Origin: a virus
DNA: 31,484 nt
IMG/VR virus record: IMGVR_UViG_3300028394_000223
Location: 1-31,484 of that record
Strand: one strand, 5' to 3'
Numbering within the stretch: the stretch's first letter is position 1; every line of letters begins with the position of its first letter. The notes under the pieces were generated by a model. The model had not been told where the DNA came from and made no database searches. It was given only the letters and a program-made list of their open reading frames with translations. Made by a program: the position numbers and the translations under genes. Of the stretch, positions 6,691 through 13,411 are shown piece by piece.

Positions 6691-7106
6691 TTGTCCTTGT
6701 CCTTTGTTTGTTGTTTCTTGCCTTGGTTCTTCCACTTCATGAACGATGCCAGCAGAATGCCAACCTCGTCACAAGCGTCTTGCAGTGTGTAACCCAGCCC
6801 CATCAACCGAACGACTTCGTTTGAGTTGCCACGCCTGACTCTACTTCGGTGTGCCGACATTTTCCGACGCTCTTCAGGTGACACGCCGCCGAAGTATCCG
6901 TTGAAGTCTTTGTTGTCCAGTGCCATTTGTAGGCACTCACGCTTCATTGGGCAGCCTTGACAGATGGCCTGAATCATTGGTTCAGATGCCTCAATCTCTT
7001 CCAGCGAGGTCGGAAAGAACAGGTCTGGAAAGATGGTGTCTGCACAATGGGCGGTTTCCCACCTGGTCGCATTGCCAAAGGCGAAATTGAAAGATTGCGC
7101 TTTCAT
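6687..7106 (-). CDS. WhiB-family iron-sulfur regulator (first copy)
   Basis: A 139-residue protein with the four WhiB cysteines C21, C49, C52 and C58 (AICQGCPMKRECL), and the turn GYFGG (70-74) followed by SPEERRK, where most WhiB proteins have G[VI]WGG. WhiB proteins bind a 4Fe-4S cluster and act with the host sigma factor; phage copies can override host regulation. The C-terminal ~40 residues (VVRLMGLGYTLQDACDEVGI) add a helix-turn-helix-like segment that is not part of the short WhiB core. It overlaps genes on both sides by ATGA. Confidence 0.88.
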   Translation of the reverse strand: MKAQSFNFAFGNATRWETAHCADTIFPDLFFPTSLEEIEASEPMIQAICQGCPMKRECLQMALDNKDFNGYFGGVSPEERRKMSAHRSRVRRGNSNEVVRLMGLGYTLQDACDEVGILLASFMKWKNQGKKQQTKDKDK

Positions 7107-7444
7107 AGACCTGCCCTCTTCAATAACTCAGTGGCTTCACTCAGTGGCATGATTGCCCACCAGTTGCCAGTGTTCGCTGATCCAACCCCGACAGGTTTCA
7201 CCACAAGGATTCCAACCTGTGCCTTGGCGTTGACCTTTTCCACCGCCAGTTCCTTGAGCCATGCAGGGATGGAATAAGACTTGTGAGCCTTCACCTCAAT
7301 GCACACACCTGGCAGACCGGCAATGTCACCTTTATCGTTGACACCTGCCAACGCCCGACGCTCAGCGTGAACGTAACCATTGGCGATGAGGTAGTTGACA
7401 ACAGCGGTTTCAGCTGACGTGCCTTTGGCTTTGTTTCGGCTCAT
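7103..7444 (-). CDS. Holliday-junction-resolvase-like PD-(D/E)XK nuclease
   Basis: A 113-residue protein from ATG at 7444-7442: MSRNKAKGTSAETAVVNYL... The Hjc/VRR-type core is visible: E12 in the first helix, D40 (DKGDIAGLPG), then E50-V-K52 (CIEVKAH), and a following Q/E helix. These residues bind metal and cut branched DNA. I use the internal start because it forms an ATGA overlap with the 32-residue gene upstream; the longer frame would cover that gene. It probably resolves recombination or replication intermediates with the Cas4-like enzyme. Confidence 0.8.
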   Translation of the reverse strand: MSRNKAKGTSAETAVVNYLIANGYVHAERRALAGVNDKGDIAGLPGVCIEVKAHKSYSIPAWLKELAVEKVNAKAQVGILVVKPVGVGSANTGNWWAIMPLSEATELLKRAGL

Positions 7445-7539
7445 CGGGTGAACCCTGAACAGTATCGGCAGAGCCAAATCTTGCCCTTCTCGTACCACCG
7501 AAGTTCTCGGCAGCAATCGCCACATAACGGATTGCTCAT
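7441..7539 (-). CDS. 32-residue zinc-ribbon micro-protein
   Basis: A micro-gene with ATG at 7539-7537 overlapping the second WhiB stop (ATGA) and TGA at 7443-7441 overlapping the resolvase start (ATGA). The product has C6, C9 and C10 (LCGDCC) and, 14 residues on, C24 and C27 (LCRYC), a compact four-cysteine zinc ribbon. Exact coupling at both ends and a functional-looking motif support it as a real gene despite its size. It may bind nucleic acid or a neighbouring protein. Confidence 0.7.
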   Translation of the reverse strand: MSNPLCGDCCRELRWYEKGKIWLCRYCSGFTR

Positions 7540-7889
7540 GCCACATTCTCCTGTTCGGCTTTGCGCTTTGCCCGTTGCCTTCGGGCTGAAATGGCGGCAT
7601 CACTTTGAGCCTTCATTGCGTCGGTCGTATATTGGGTGTGAATCTGGACTGCCTTGATGCCCAAATCTCGGCGAAGGTGTCGGCGCTGATTCACGCCAGT
7701 GCCAGCCCATACACCGTCAACCTCAACGTGCAAGGCATAGGTGAGGCAAGCTTTGGCGACCGGACATTCAGCACACATCTTCTTGATGGTCTGGCAGGTG
7801 TTCACGCCAGTTTCAGGGAAGAACAGTTCGGTGTCGATGCCAACACATAAGCCTTGGCTCAGGTCTGGGAACTCGTATGGATCACTCAT
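7536..7889 (-). CDS. WhiB-family iron-sulfur regulator (second copy)
   Basis: A 117-residue protein with cysteines C15, C39, C42 and C48 (KKMCAECPVAKACL), an extra C32, and the WhiB turn GVWAG (59-63). A basic C-terminal tail (ARRQRAKRKAEQ) could contact DNA. It differs clearly from the other WhiB copy, so the pair is not a recent duplication. It overlaps neighbours by ATGA at both ends and is likely to redirect host transcription early in infection. Confidence 0.88.
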   Translation of the reverse strand: MSDPYEFPDLSQGLCVGIDTELFFPETGVNTCQTIKKMCAECPVAKACLTYALHVEVDGVWAGTGVNQRRHLRRDLGIKAVQIHTQYTTDAMKAQSDAAISARRQRAKRKAEQENVA

Positions 7890-8110
7890 GCCACCTCAAC
7901 CCCTAGCGCTGCGAGTTGTGCCAGGGTGTCATTGTGGGTTCGAATCCAGGTGTCATACCACTGCTTAGGCATGAACGTGATGCCATCCTTACGGCCAAGC
8001 GAGGCGATGATGTAGGTCTGTGGAATGCCTTGCTTGGCAAGTAGACCTTCAAGTTCTTCTAGCCATTCGACGGCTGACATCTCTGTGAAGGGTTTGTCTG
8101 TGGCACTCAT
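7886..8110 (-). CDS. Hypothetical protein, 74 residues
   Basis: An acidic-to-neutral protein with a helical start (SAVEWLEELEGLLAKQGIP) and a WYDTWIRTHNDTL segment. I do not recognise it. ATG overlaps the stop of the 38-residue gene upstream (ATGA) and its own stop overlaps the second WhiB start. Because the ribosome binding site is weak, translation probably depends on coupling. Confidence 0.55.
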   Translation of the reverse strand: MSATDKPFTEMSAVEWLEELEGLLAKQGIPQTYIIASLGRKDGITFMPKQWYDTWIRTHNDTLAQLAALGVEVA

Positions 8111-8223
8111 GCGACACCGCCAGAAGGTAGGTGGCGCTCAACCTCGTAGGACAAGTGCAAGGGAGCGCCACCAAGGTGAGCGTTCGAACTCTCATGTCCA
8201 ATCATAGTGGAATTGGTAGACAT
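8107..8223 (-). CDS. 38-residue micro-protein
   Basis: ATG at 8223-8221 overlaps the upstream stop (TGATG) and TGA at 8109-8107 overlaps the next ATG (ATGA). The product begins MSTNSTMIGHESSNAHLGGA and shows no motif I know. The frame is open and exactly bridges two genes, but it also contains a 10-bp hairpin, so the DNA may serve as an RNA structure instead of, or as well as, coding. Confidence 0.5.
   Translation of the reverse strand: MSTNSTMIGHESSNAHLGGAPLHLSYEVERHLPSGGVA
8130..8172. promoter_or_regulatory. 10-bp stem hairpin
   Basis: GGTGGCGCTC (8130-8139) pairs with GAGCGCCACC (8163-8172) around a 23-base loop. It lies about 20 bases before the start of the 74-residue gene and inside the 38-residue frame. 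No T-run follows on the minus strand. It could slow ribosomes, protect the message or act as an atypical terminator. Confidence 0.45.
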
Positions 8224-8381
8224 CACTTGTTGCTCTCCAATGCACGTTCTAGGCGTTCGGTGATGTAGTCCAGTGCAACAGCGCCGTCGGGTGAGATTTC
8301 AAGGTTGTGCTTGAGTTCAGTCAGCACCTCGCCAACCCGAACTAACCTTTCCAACATCTCAAACACGTTCTCCGGAATCAT
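8223..8381 (-). CDS. 52-residue helical micro-protein
   Basis: ATG at 8381-8379 overlaps the upstream stop (TAATG) and TGA at 8225-8223 overlaps the next start (TGATG). The product begins MIPENVFEMLERLVRVGEVL, is strongly helical and amphipathic with two charged helices split by ISPDGA, and has no cysteine. It could be a small oligomerising or partner-binding protein. Function unknown. Confidence 0.6.
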   Translation of the reverse strand: MIPENVFEMLERLVRVGEVLTELKHNLEISPDGAVALDYITERLERALESNK

Positions 8382-8506
8382 TAGCGCCACCGACTTGGTT
8401 CAGACATGATGAGAATCGTGACGGCAAACATCAGCACAGCCTCAACTGTGTGCTTGACCTTGCGACCTCGGGCAGTCCAAGGGGCGTTGTTCCATGCGTT
8501 CAACAT
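8381..8506 (-). CDS. 41-residue membrane micro-protein
   Basis: ATG at 8506-8504 and TAA at 8383-8381, each in a TAATG overlap with a neighbour. The product has a basic N-terminal part (WTARGRKVKH) and one short hydrophobic segment (AVLMFAVTILIM, ~24-35). It may insert in the membrane or bind a host membrane protein. Function unknown. Confidence 0.55.
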   Translation of the reverse strand: MLNAWNNAPWTARGRKVKHTVEAVLMFAVTILIMSEPSRWR

Positions 8507-8691
8507 TAGGCGCTCGCAATCTTGTCGTGAAGAACTTCTGACTTGACCATTTCATCCAGACCTTCAAGGCGGTCTTTCAGGATTCGTGCGATTCGTGCGT
8601 CATTGTTCCAGTCGCTCATGTCTAGGCGAGTGCGAACATAGGCTTCTTCTCTGATTGCAAAACGTAGTTCTTGAAGTTCTTGCTGTGTCAT
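8506..8691 (-). CDS. Hypothetical helical protein, 61 residues
   Basis: A charged helical protein (TQQELQELRFAIREEAYVRTR...LKDRLEGLDEMVKSEVL) without recognised motifs. ATG overlaps the upstream TAA (TAATG) and its TAA overlaps the next ATG. Probably a small early protein that acts on a host target; that is a guess from size and position. Confidence 0.6.
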   Translation of the reverse strand: MTQQELQELRFAIREEAYVRTRLDMSDWNNDARIARILKDRLEGLDEMVKSEVLHDKIASA

Positions 8692-8912
8692 TACGCACCA
8701 ACCTTGATGAGTGAGCCAGTTGTCTGAACTACGAAGCCGAAGCCCTCAACCTCAAAGACAAACAGTTCGTCAGAGTTGAATCGTGGGTTGGCATCCTTGC
8801 GAGTGTAACTTTCGAATGCCTCATCGGCGGTCTTGTATAGGTAGAAGATTGCTTCTTCATGAGCTGCAACTCGTTCGTTGTAGTGGTTCTCTGAGATGGT
8901 CATTAGTTTCAT
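8691..8912 (-). CDS. Hypothetical protein, first gene of the early unit
   Basis: A 73-residue protein (MKLMTISENHYNERVAAHEE...) I do not recognise; a helical N-terminal half and a beta-rich C-terminal half (ELFVFEVEGFGFVVQTTGSL). AGGA precedes the ATG by nine bases. It is the first gene after the early promoter. The second ATG (residue 4) is an alternative start. Confidence 0.6.
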   Translation of the reverse strand: MKLMTISENHYNERVAAHEEAIFYLYKTADEAFESYTRKDANPRFNSDELFVFEVEGFGFVVQTTGSLIKVGA

Positions 8913-8931
8913 GTTCTTTGTCCTTTGTCCT

Positions 8932-8951
8932 TGTCGGTTGTCCTACCGACA
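8932..8951. promoter_or_regulatory. Leader hairpin of the early message
   Basis: TGTCGGT (8932-8938) and ACCGACA (8945-8951) form a 7-bp stem with a six-base loop. It would lie at the very 5' end of the message made from the promoter at 8985, where a stem can protect RNA from decay, or it could be a short operator. Confidence 0.45.
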
Positions 8952-8956
8952 GTTAG

Positions 8957-8985
8957 AACATTACTCCCCTGAAATCCAATGTCAA
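8957..8985 (-). promoter_or_regulatory. Candidate early promoter
   Basis: Minus-strand TTGACA (8985-8980) is followed by TAATGT (8963-8958) after 16 bases, or AATGTT after 17. The -35 box is a perfect consensus; the -10 box is only partial. The surrounding DNA (8965-9055) is visibly AT-rich compared with the rest of the window. It points at the chain of early genes 8912 to 110. Confidence 0.55.
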
Positions 8986-9055
8986 GCATTTTGGCAAATT
9001 ATTTTCAGAAAGTTTTCAAGGGTCAGAAACCCCATTGTTTCGGGCATAAATAAGA

Positions 9056-9115
9056 ACCCACACATGAGGGATGGCGCACATAACGTGCGACTGATAATCC
9101 AACAGCGGTGTGGGT
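9056..9115 (-). terminator. Terminator-like structured element at the end of the late unit
   Basis: ACCCACAC (9056-9063) pairs with GTGTGGGT (9108-9115), 8 bp, and encloses a second hairpin CGCAC/GTGCG (9075-9079, 9085-9089). On the minus strand the outer stem is followed by TTCTTATTTATG, T-rich as in an intrinsic terminator. It lies after the last gene of the late block (stop at 9148) and before the early promoter. Together with the promoter it explains the 235-base gene-free stretch 8913-9147. Confidence 0.5.
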
Positions 9116-9147
9116 CTGTGAGCCGTAAGCCCTTATTCAGTTATGTG

Positions 9148-9429
9148 TCACAGTCGGTCTGCGTTGACAAGTTCCCCTGCTATTGCCAAGTACGCTGCAC
9201 CGTCAATGTATGAATCCATGTTATCGGGGTTTCCCGACAGACGTGCAAGTTTCAACCCTGCCATGCACAGCGCCACCTGGAACGGTTCAACCTTGCGCCC
9301 GAGAATGACAGACCAGATTCGGGCGATGTTGTCGTGGTTGGAATACGGGTCACCATGCTGAGCATTACGGTCGCCAGTTGTCAGCGAAGTCGCTTGGTCG
9401 AGGATGTCTTTGCGGTTGAGGTCTTTCAT
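9148..9429 (-). CDS. DUF6378-like phage protein
   Basis: A 93-residue protein with the pattern ILDQATSLTTGDRNAQHGDP...NIARIWSVIL near the start and KLARLSGNPDNMDSYIDGAAY later, which I recognise as the phage family DUF6378, of unknown biochemical role and often found near nucleotide-metabolism genes. Length is typical for the domain alone. The ATG overlaps the stop of the epimerase gene (ATGA). It is the last gene before the terminator-like structure. Confidence 0.7.
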   Translation of the reverse strand: MKDLNRKDILDQATSLTTGDRNAQHGDPYSNHDNIARIWSVILGRKVEPFQVALCMAGLKLARLSGNPDNMDSYIDGAAYLAIAGELVNADRL

Positions 9430-10295
9430 CTTTGCTCTCCTAGTGCCATCAGGATCCCCTGTTCCAAACTAATCTTTGGCTCATAATAGCTGAGCATGAA
9501 CTCAGGACTGCCAACCCGATACTGAACCCCGACAGGCTCGGCGGTGAGGTGTTCAACTGGCGCATGATAGCCCGAAGCCAGCATGACCAGTTCGGCCAGT
9601 TGATTGAATGAGGTTGCTCGACCGCTGCACAAGTTTGATACCTCAATGCCAGCGTCAACTCCAGCCATCACTGCACCCACAATGTCGTCGATGTGGATGA
9701 AGTCCCGAACTTGCTTCCCATCACCCCACACTTGAAATGGTGTCTGGCGGTTCAGTCCTCGCTCGATGAACTTCGGGAACGGATAGTCCAAGTCTTGATC
9801 TGCGCCATAACCTGAGAACGGTCGGAACACCGACACCTTCAAGCCTTGTTCCCTGGCATGACTTGCCAGCATCTCGCCGGTCAACTTTGCCCAACCATAG
9901 GTGAGGTCAGGATTGCTGATGTTGCTCAGGTTGATGTGATTCTCTGTCAGTTGAGTTCGCCAGCCATTTTCCTGATACGAAATCGGGTATGCGGCAGAGC
10001 TGCTGAAGTAGACAATGCGTTCAGGTTTCGTGCGTAAAGCCCAGCCGAACATTTCAGCGTCAATGGACAGGTCAACCGCCAGCGCCAGCGGTGAACCTTC
10101 AATCATTCGTCGACCACCAACAACAGCCGCCAAGTGAATGACTAGGTCAAACTTGGTGCTATCAGTTCGGAAGAAGTCACGGGCATCTGTCCCGTTGACA
10201 ATGTCCACGCCAGTAATCTCGTGACGTTCGTTGGCAAAGTGTCGATGGAATGCTCGACCTACGAAGCCAGCGTCACCTGTGATGAGTATTTTCAT
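9426..10295 (-). CDS. NAD-dependent sugar epimerase/dehydratase
   Basis: A 289-residue extended short-chain dehydrogenase. The Rossmann motif TGDAGFVG (6-13), the serine cluster FSSS (97-100), and Y133-x3-K137 (YGWAK) are all in place, so it should be active. The closest known roles are GDP-fucose synthase, UDP-glucose 4-epimerase and related nucleotide-sugar enzymes; substrate cannot be told from sequence. It overlaps the glycosyltransferase upstream (ATGA), so the pair probably makes and transfers one sugar, onto virion proteins or a host glycan. Confidence 0.82.
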   Translation of the reverse strand: MKILITGDAGFVGRAFHRHFANERHEITGVDIVNGTDARDFFRTDSTKFDLVIHLAAVVGGRRMIEGSPLALAVDLSIDAEMFGWALRTKPERIVYFSSSAAYPISYQENGWRTQLTENHINLSNISNPDLTYGWAKLTGEMLASHAREQGLKVSVFRPFSGYGADQDLDYPFPKFIERGLNRQTPFQVWGDGKQVRDFIHIDDIVGAVMAGVDAGIEVSNLCSGRATSFNQLAELVMLASGYHAPVEHLTAEPVGVQYRVGSPEFMLSYYEPKISLEQGILMALGEQR

Positions 10296-10972
10296 GCGCT
10301 GAGTCTTTTCACTAGCTGACGATAGTCGTCGCTCTGAATGTAGGTGTGGAACATCTGAGAGTCGGCGTTGTTGATTTCGGCAGAGTTCACTTCCTGATAG
10401 CCAGCATCCCAGTCACCTTTGCCGGCGATTGGGTGAAGATGCTCGATGACAGTTTCGGGCAGGTAGCGGATGGCGTTCAGGTCTTGACCTAGGCGAAGCC
10501 AGAAGTTGTCCAGGTACAGGTGAGCAAACCCTTCAGGGATCATGCCGTTGAGTTCTTCCACAATGCTTCTAGTCATTCCGATGGCAGTTGGAAGTTGTTC
10601 ACGCTGGAATAAGTCGTCACCATAGACAAGCCCTGTGACAAGGTCGTCAAGGTTTGTGCGCCACACTTTGTCCCATTGGAAGGTTCGAGGTCGATGGTCA
10701 TCACCAACGAAGATGAAATACTCCCAGCGCTCATCTGTGATTAGTTGCCTTGCAGCGTTGTTGAGTGGGTCGGCCATGCCTTTCCGACCACGTTCGAAGG
10801 TCAGCACCTCGGTGAAGTTATTTTCGAGTGACAGGTATTGGTCAAGTGTTTCGTCATCCTCGTCGACTACCACAAACAGGCGTGACATTGTATGAGTGTC
10901 GATGAGTGACTGTTGCAGTTCTTTGATGTTGTGCGGTCGGTGTCGACTTGGCACGATGATGGCGGTGTTCAT
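10292..10972 (-). CDS. Glycosyltransferase-like protein (GT-A fold)
   Basis: A 226-residue protein starting MNTAIIVPSRHRPHNIKELQ, the usual first strand and helix of GT-A enzymes. The nucleotide-sugar/metal motif is probably VGDDHRP (89-95), with a later DNFWLRLG acid. It overlaps both the epimerase and the phosphoesterase genes (ATGA at each). It likely transfers a sugar; donor and acceptor are unknown. Confidence 0.72.
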   Translation of the reverse strand: MNTAIIVPSRHRPHNIKELQQSLIDTHTMSRLFVVVDEDDETLDQYLSLENNFTEVLTFERGRKGMADPLNNAARQLITDERWEYFIFVGDDHRPRTFQWDKVWRTNLDDLVTGLVYGDDLFQREQLPTAIGMTRSIVEELNGMIPEGFAHLYLDNFWLRLGQDLNAIRYLPETVIEHLHPIAGKGDWDAGYQEVNSAEINNADSQMFHTYIQSDDYRQLVKRLSA

Positions 10973-12165
10973 CTTTGCTCCCCTGCTAGAACTGACAAAT
11001 CTCGGCGTGGGTCGTAACCCTCACCCATAACAAATGACACGATTCCGGTCGGTGATTCCAACCCTGCACGATCACGCCACCAAGGTGAGCCGCCATCCAT
11101 CGCAGGGAGTTGCACCCATAGGCGTGGCCCAACTTGAGCCACCTTGTAATGGTGATAGTGGGCAGTGAGCAACACGTCAGCGTCACCCACTGGTGTTCGC
11201 CCTGTCGCCTGTCCTTGCCACCATTTGACCGCATCTCGGGACTGGTGACCATGCGCCAGCCCAAGGATTGACTCTGACACGTTCAGCGCCAGTGTCTGAT
11301 GGTCATGGTCGGGATAACGAAACTGGACATGGGCAAGGGCAGGGTTTTCAGCGCAAGCATCCTGCACAGCTGAGGCAACCTCAACCTGCCACGAGTCGGT
11401 GGCTTCCCCGATGACATACCGCTGGGATTCGTCATGGTTGCCAGGGACAACTGGCACGATGAGGTTGTCGGTCAATGGCGCAAACGCCTTGATCCATGCC
11501 AGAAGCATTCGACGGCCAACCCGAACCTGTTGGGTGACCGATAGGTCTGAGCGACCCAACACCTTGCCATTCTGGCTGACGTTGCCTTCGATGCAATCAC
11601 CCATCTGAGGCAGGATGATAGTTCCCACTGGTCGACCAATTCGGATGAGGTCTTTGTGGCGCTGAACCGATTCTTCAATGCCTGTCAATACACGCCTCAC
11701 AGTGCCTTCTGTACCGTCGCCAGCATCCTTGCCCCACTGAGTATCGCCGATGGCGTAGACAGCGCTGAGATTGCCTGTGTGTGCCTTGATTCGGGCGTGA
11801 GGTCGCCACCTTTCCACATGGTCAATGAGCGCCTGAAGGTCGGTGTCGTCAGCTGACGAATGAACCTGATCGGCAGGGACAATGCTGACCTTGGCAGACT
11901 CCAGCCACTCGCCGTCATACTTCTGCCACATCGACCGCCGAACGCCAGTGACACGCCACACAGATGGGTCAAGGTCGAAGTCGCCCAGCAGGTCAACGGC
12001 ATCTGGCAGGTCACCGGCAGTGCGAGGTGTAGACACAAAGAAACCGCCCGAAGCACTGTCAACCTCAAGTCGAGGTCGCCATGCTTCGGGCGTATTGGTG
12101 GTGCGAGTATCAGAGCCAGATTGACCGGCGCTGGCAAGTTTGGAAAGGTCGTCAGACAAAGTCAT
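10969..12165 (-). CDS. Calcineurin-like metallophosphoesterase
   Basis: A 398-residue protein. The C-terminal two thirds carry metallophosphoesterase motifs: GDTQWG (~140-145), GDCIEGN (~189-195), PGNHDE (~241-246), LAHGHQ (~302-307) and TAHYHHY (~333-339). The first motif is D-x-Q instead of D-x-H. The N-terminal ~130 residues are a separate beta-rich region. I chose ATG at 12165-12163 because it overlaps the HTH gene stop (ATGA); a longer start at 12180 is possible. Likely a phosphatase or nuclease acting on nucleic acid or nucleotides; substrate unknown. Confidence 0.78.
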   Translation of the reverse strand: MTLSDDLSKLASAGQSGSDTRTTNTPEAWRPRLEVDSASGGFFVSTPRTAGDLPDAVDLLGDFDLDPSVWRVTGVRRSMWQKYDGEWLESAKVSIVPADQVHSSADDTDLQALIDHVERWRPHARIKAHTGNLSAVYAIGDTQWGKDAGDGTEGTVRRVLTGIEESVQRHKDLIRIGRPVGTIILPQMGDCIEGNVSQNGKVLGRSDLSVTQQVRVGRRMLLAWIKAFAPLTDNLIVPVVPGNHDESQRYVIGEATDSWQVEVASAVQDACAENPALAHVQFRYPDHDHQTLALNVSESILGLAHGHQSRDAVKWWQGQATGRTPVGDADVLLTAHYHHYKVAQVGPRLWVQLPAMDGGSPWWRDRAGLESPTGIVSFVMGEGYDPRRDLSVLAGEQR

Positions 12166-12416
12166 CGGGGACACCGACAACCGTTCGACTCGCCACGATT
12201 ACGGTGACGGCTCACGGTGACAGCGCTCACATTGAAACCTCGGTCGGAAAGAACCCGAGCAAGGTCAGTGTGGCGAATCTGTCGGTTGTCTAGGGCAGCC
12301 AGTAAGGCTTCACGTTCATTGTCATCAAGACTGACAAGCGCAGTGTGAAGAGAACACAAAGGGCGAGCGACAGTCTTGATGACGTGCAGTTCGTTCAGTT
12401 CGGCTATGAAGTCCAT
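12162..12416 (-). CDS. Small helix-turn-helix protein
   Basis: An 84-residue protein. Residues ~45-75 (IRHTDLARVLSDRGFNVSAVTVSRHRNRG) have the helix-turn-helix pattern seen in small actinophage DNA-binding proteins. The first half is helical. The ATG has a weak ribosome binding site and follows the holin gene by 20 bases. Could regulate the sugar/phosphoesterase genes that follow it; that is inference. Confidence 0.6.
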   Translation of the reverse strand: MDFIAELNELHVIKTVARPLCSLHTALVSLDDNEREALLAALDNRQIRHTDLARVLSDRGFNVSAVTVSRHRNRGESNGCRCPR

Positions 12417-12435
12417 GAAGCCAGACTAAAGGCGA

Positions 12436-12651
12436 TTAGTCTTTCGTGACAATTCCGAACGCCGAGTCCTTCGGGTTCATCGCCCGAACTAGGACAGGCA
12501 CGAATGAAGCCCAGACTGCGTTGCCAATCTTGACCCAGTCAGCCTTGGTCATGGTGAACGGTGTCAGGTTCAGCGACATCATGACAGTGATGACACAGGC
12601 GAGCAGTGACTGAGCATAAGTTGCCAGGACTGATTGCAGTTTTGGGTTCAT
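12436..12651 (-). CDS. Putative holin
   Basis: A 71-residue protein, MNPKLQSVLATYAQSLLACV..., with two hydrophobic segments (~12-28 and ~45-57) and a conserved-looking MNPKDSAFG near the end, as in small actinophage holins encoded beside lysins. It would form pores letting the endolysin reach the cell wall. Its ATG overlaps the endolysin stop (TAATG). The call rests on size, membrane segments and position. Confidence 0.65.
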   Translation of the reverse strand: MNPKLQSVLATYAQSLLACVITVMMSLNLTPFTMTKADWVKIGNAVWASFVPVLVRAMNPKDSAFGIVTKD

Positions 12652-13097
12652 TATTTGCCACCTAGCTTGTGAATGATTTTGCGGAGTGGATTCCTGCCAG
12701 TGTAAGCCAGAAGGAACTTTGGATTCTTTGATCCGCCAGGAGTCCAGTAGCCCTTGTCTTGGATTTCAAAGTGAAGGTGTGGGCCGCCACTGTTACCTTC
12801 AACACCAACATCAGCGATGTGTTGTCCGAGTGTGACCTTGTCACCCTTCTTGACATAGCACTTCTCTACATGGGCGTAGATGGTGTACCACTTGCCATGA
12901 CGGATGACAGGCGAGAACTTGCCGAAACTAGAACCCCAGATGCCCACACCGACAACTGTTCCATTGGCGGCGGCAAAGACCGGGTCGCCAACTGGCGCTC
13001 CAATGTCTACGCCCTGATGCCAACCTGAAGTCCATTGACTGCCAGTTGTTCCGTAAGGACAGGTGACCCGTCGGGTCTTCTTTGTAGGCCATGCCAT
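12651..13097 (-). CDS. M23-family peptidase endolysin
   Basis: A 148-residue zinc metallopeptidase of the lysostaphin/LytM type. Zinc and catalytic residues are present: H27-x3-D31 (HQGVDIGA), H76 (YAHVE) and H107-x-H109 (HLHFE). It should cleave peptide cross-links of peptidoglycan to release progeny. There is no signal peptide and no separate wall-binding domain, so export needs the holin next to it. The short basic C-terminus (RNPLRKIIHKLGGK) might assist binding. AGGAG precedes the ATG. Actinophages more often use amidases or glycosidases. Confidence 0.88.
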   Translation of the reverse strand: MAWPTKKTRRVTCPYGTTGSQWTSGWHQGVDIGAPVGDPVFAAANGTVVGVGIWGSSFGKFSPVIRHGKWYTIYAHVEKCYVKKGDKVTLGQHIADVGVEGNSGGPHLHFEIQDKGYWTPGGSKNPKFLLAYTGRNPLRKIIHKLGGK

Positions 13098-13105
13098 AGT
13101 GACTC

Positions 13106-13411
13106 CTAGTTTTCAATGACGTGCTGGTTGAACTCGCCCTGAAGTTGGGCAACCTTGTCGCCGATAGCGATTTGGCGCTGTTCAATTTTGTCAATCTTGT
13201 TTGACATCTCATTGACCGCTTGACGTAGACCGCCACCGTTCGGCCCGAACTGAACCACGATTGCATCCAACTTGTCAGCGATTCTCACCTGGTGCAGTTG
13301 AAAGTCATTCTGGCGACGTTCGATGTGTCGCCAAAGCCCGAACACACCAGTCGCAACAGCGCCAAGGAAACTGGCAATCGTGACGAGGCTTGAGGTGTCG
13401 GACAAGTTCAT
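13106..13411 (-). CDS. Membrane-anchored coiled-coil protein of the lysis region
   Basis: A 101-residue protein with one N-terminal membrane segment (~8-27), then a long helix (ERRQNDFQLHQVRIADKLDA; later NKIDKIEQRQIAIGDKVAQL) likely to form a coiled coil. Its layout resembles the DUF2746-type proteins found beside lysis genes of actinophages. It may modulate the holin or act on the membrane at lysis. The ribosome binding site GAGAAG overlaps the preceding stop. Confidence 0.6.
   Translation of the reverse strand: MNLSDTSSLVTIASFLGAVATGVFGLWRHIERRQNDFQLHQVRIADKLDAIVVQFGPNGGGLRQAVNEMSNKIDKIEQRQIAIGDKVAQLQGEFNQHVIEN

Noticed and set aside
9056-9115. tRNA-like segment (CTGATAA loop on the plus strand, resembling an isoleucine anticodon loop)
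   Set aside because: The five base pairs around the loop do not form, and no T-arm can be made from the following bases. The segment fits a terminator-like structure on the minus strand better.
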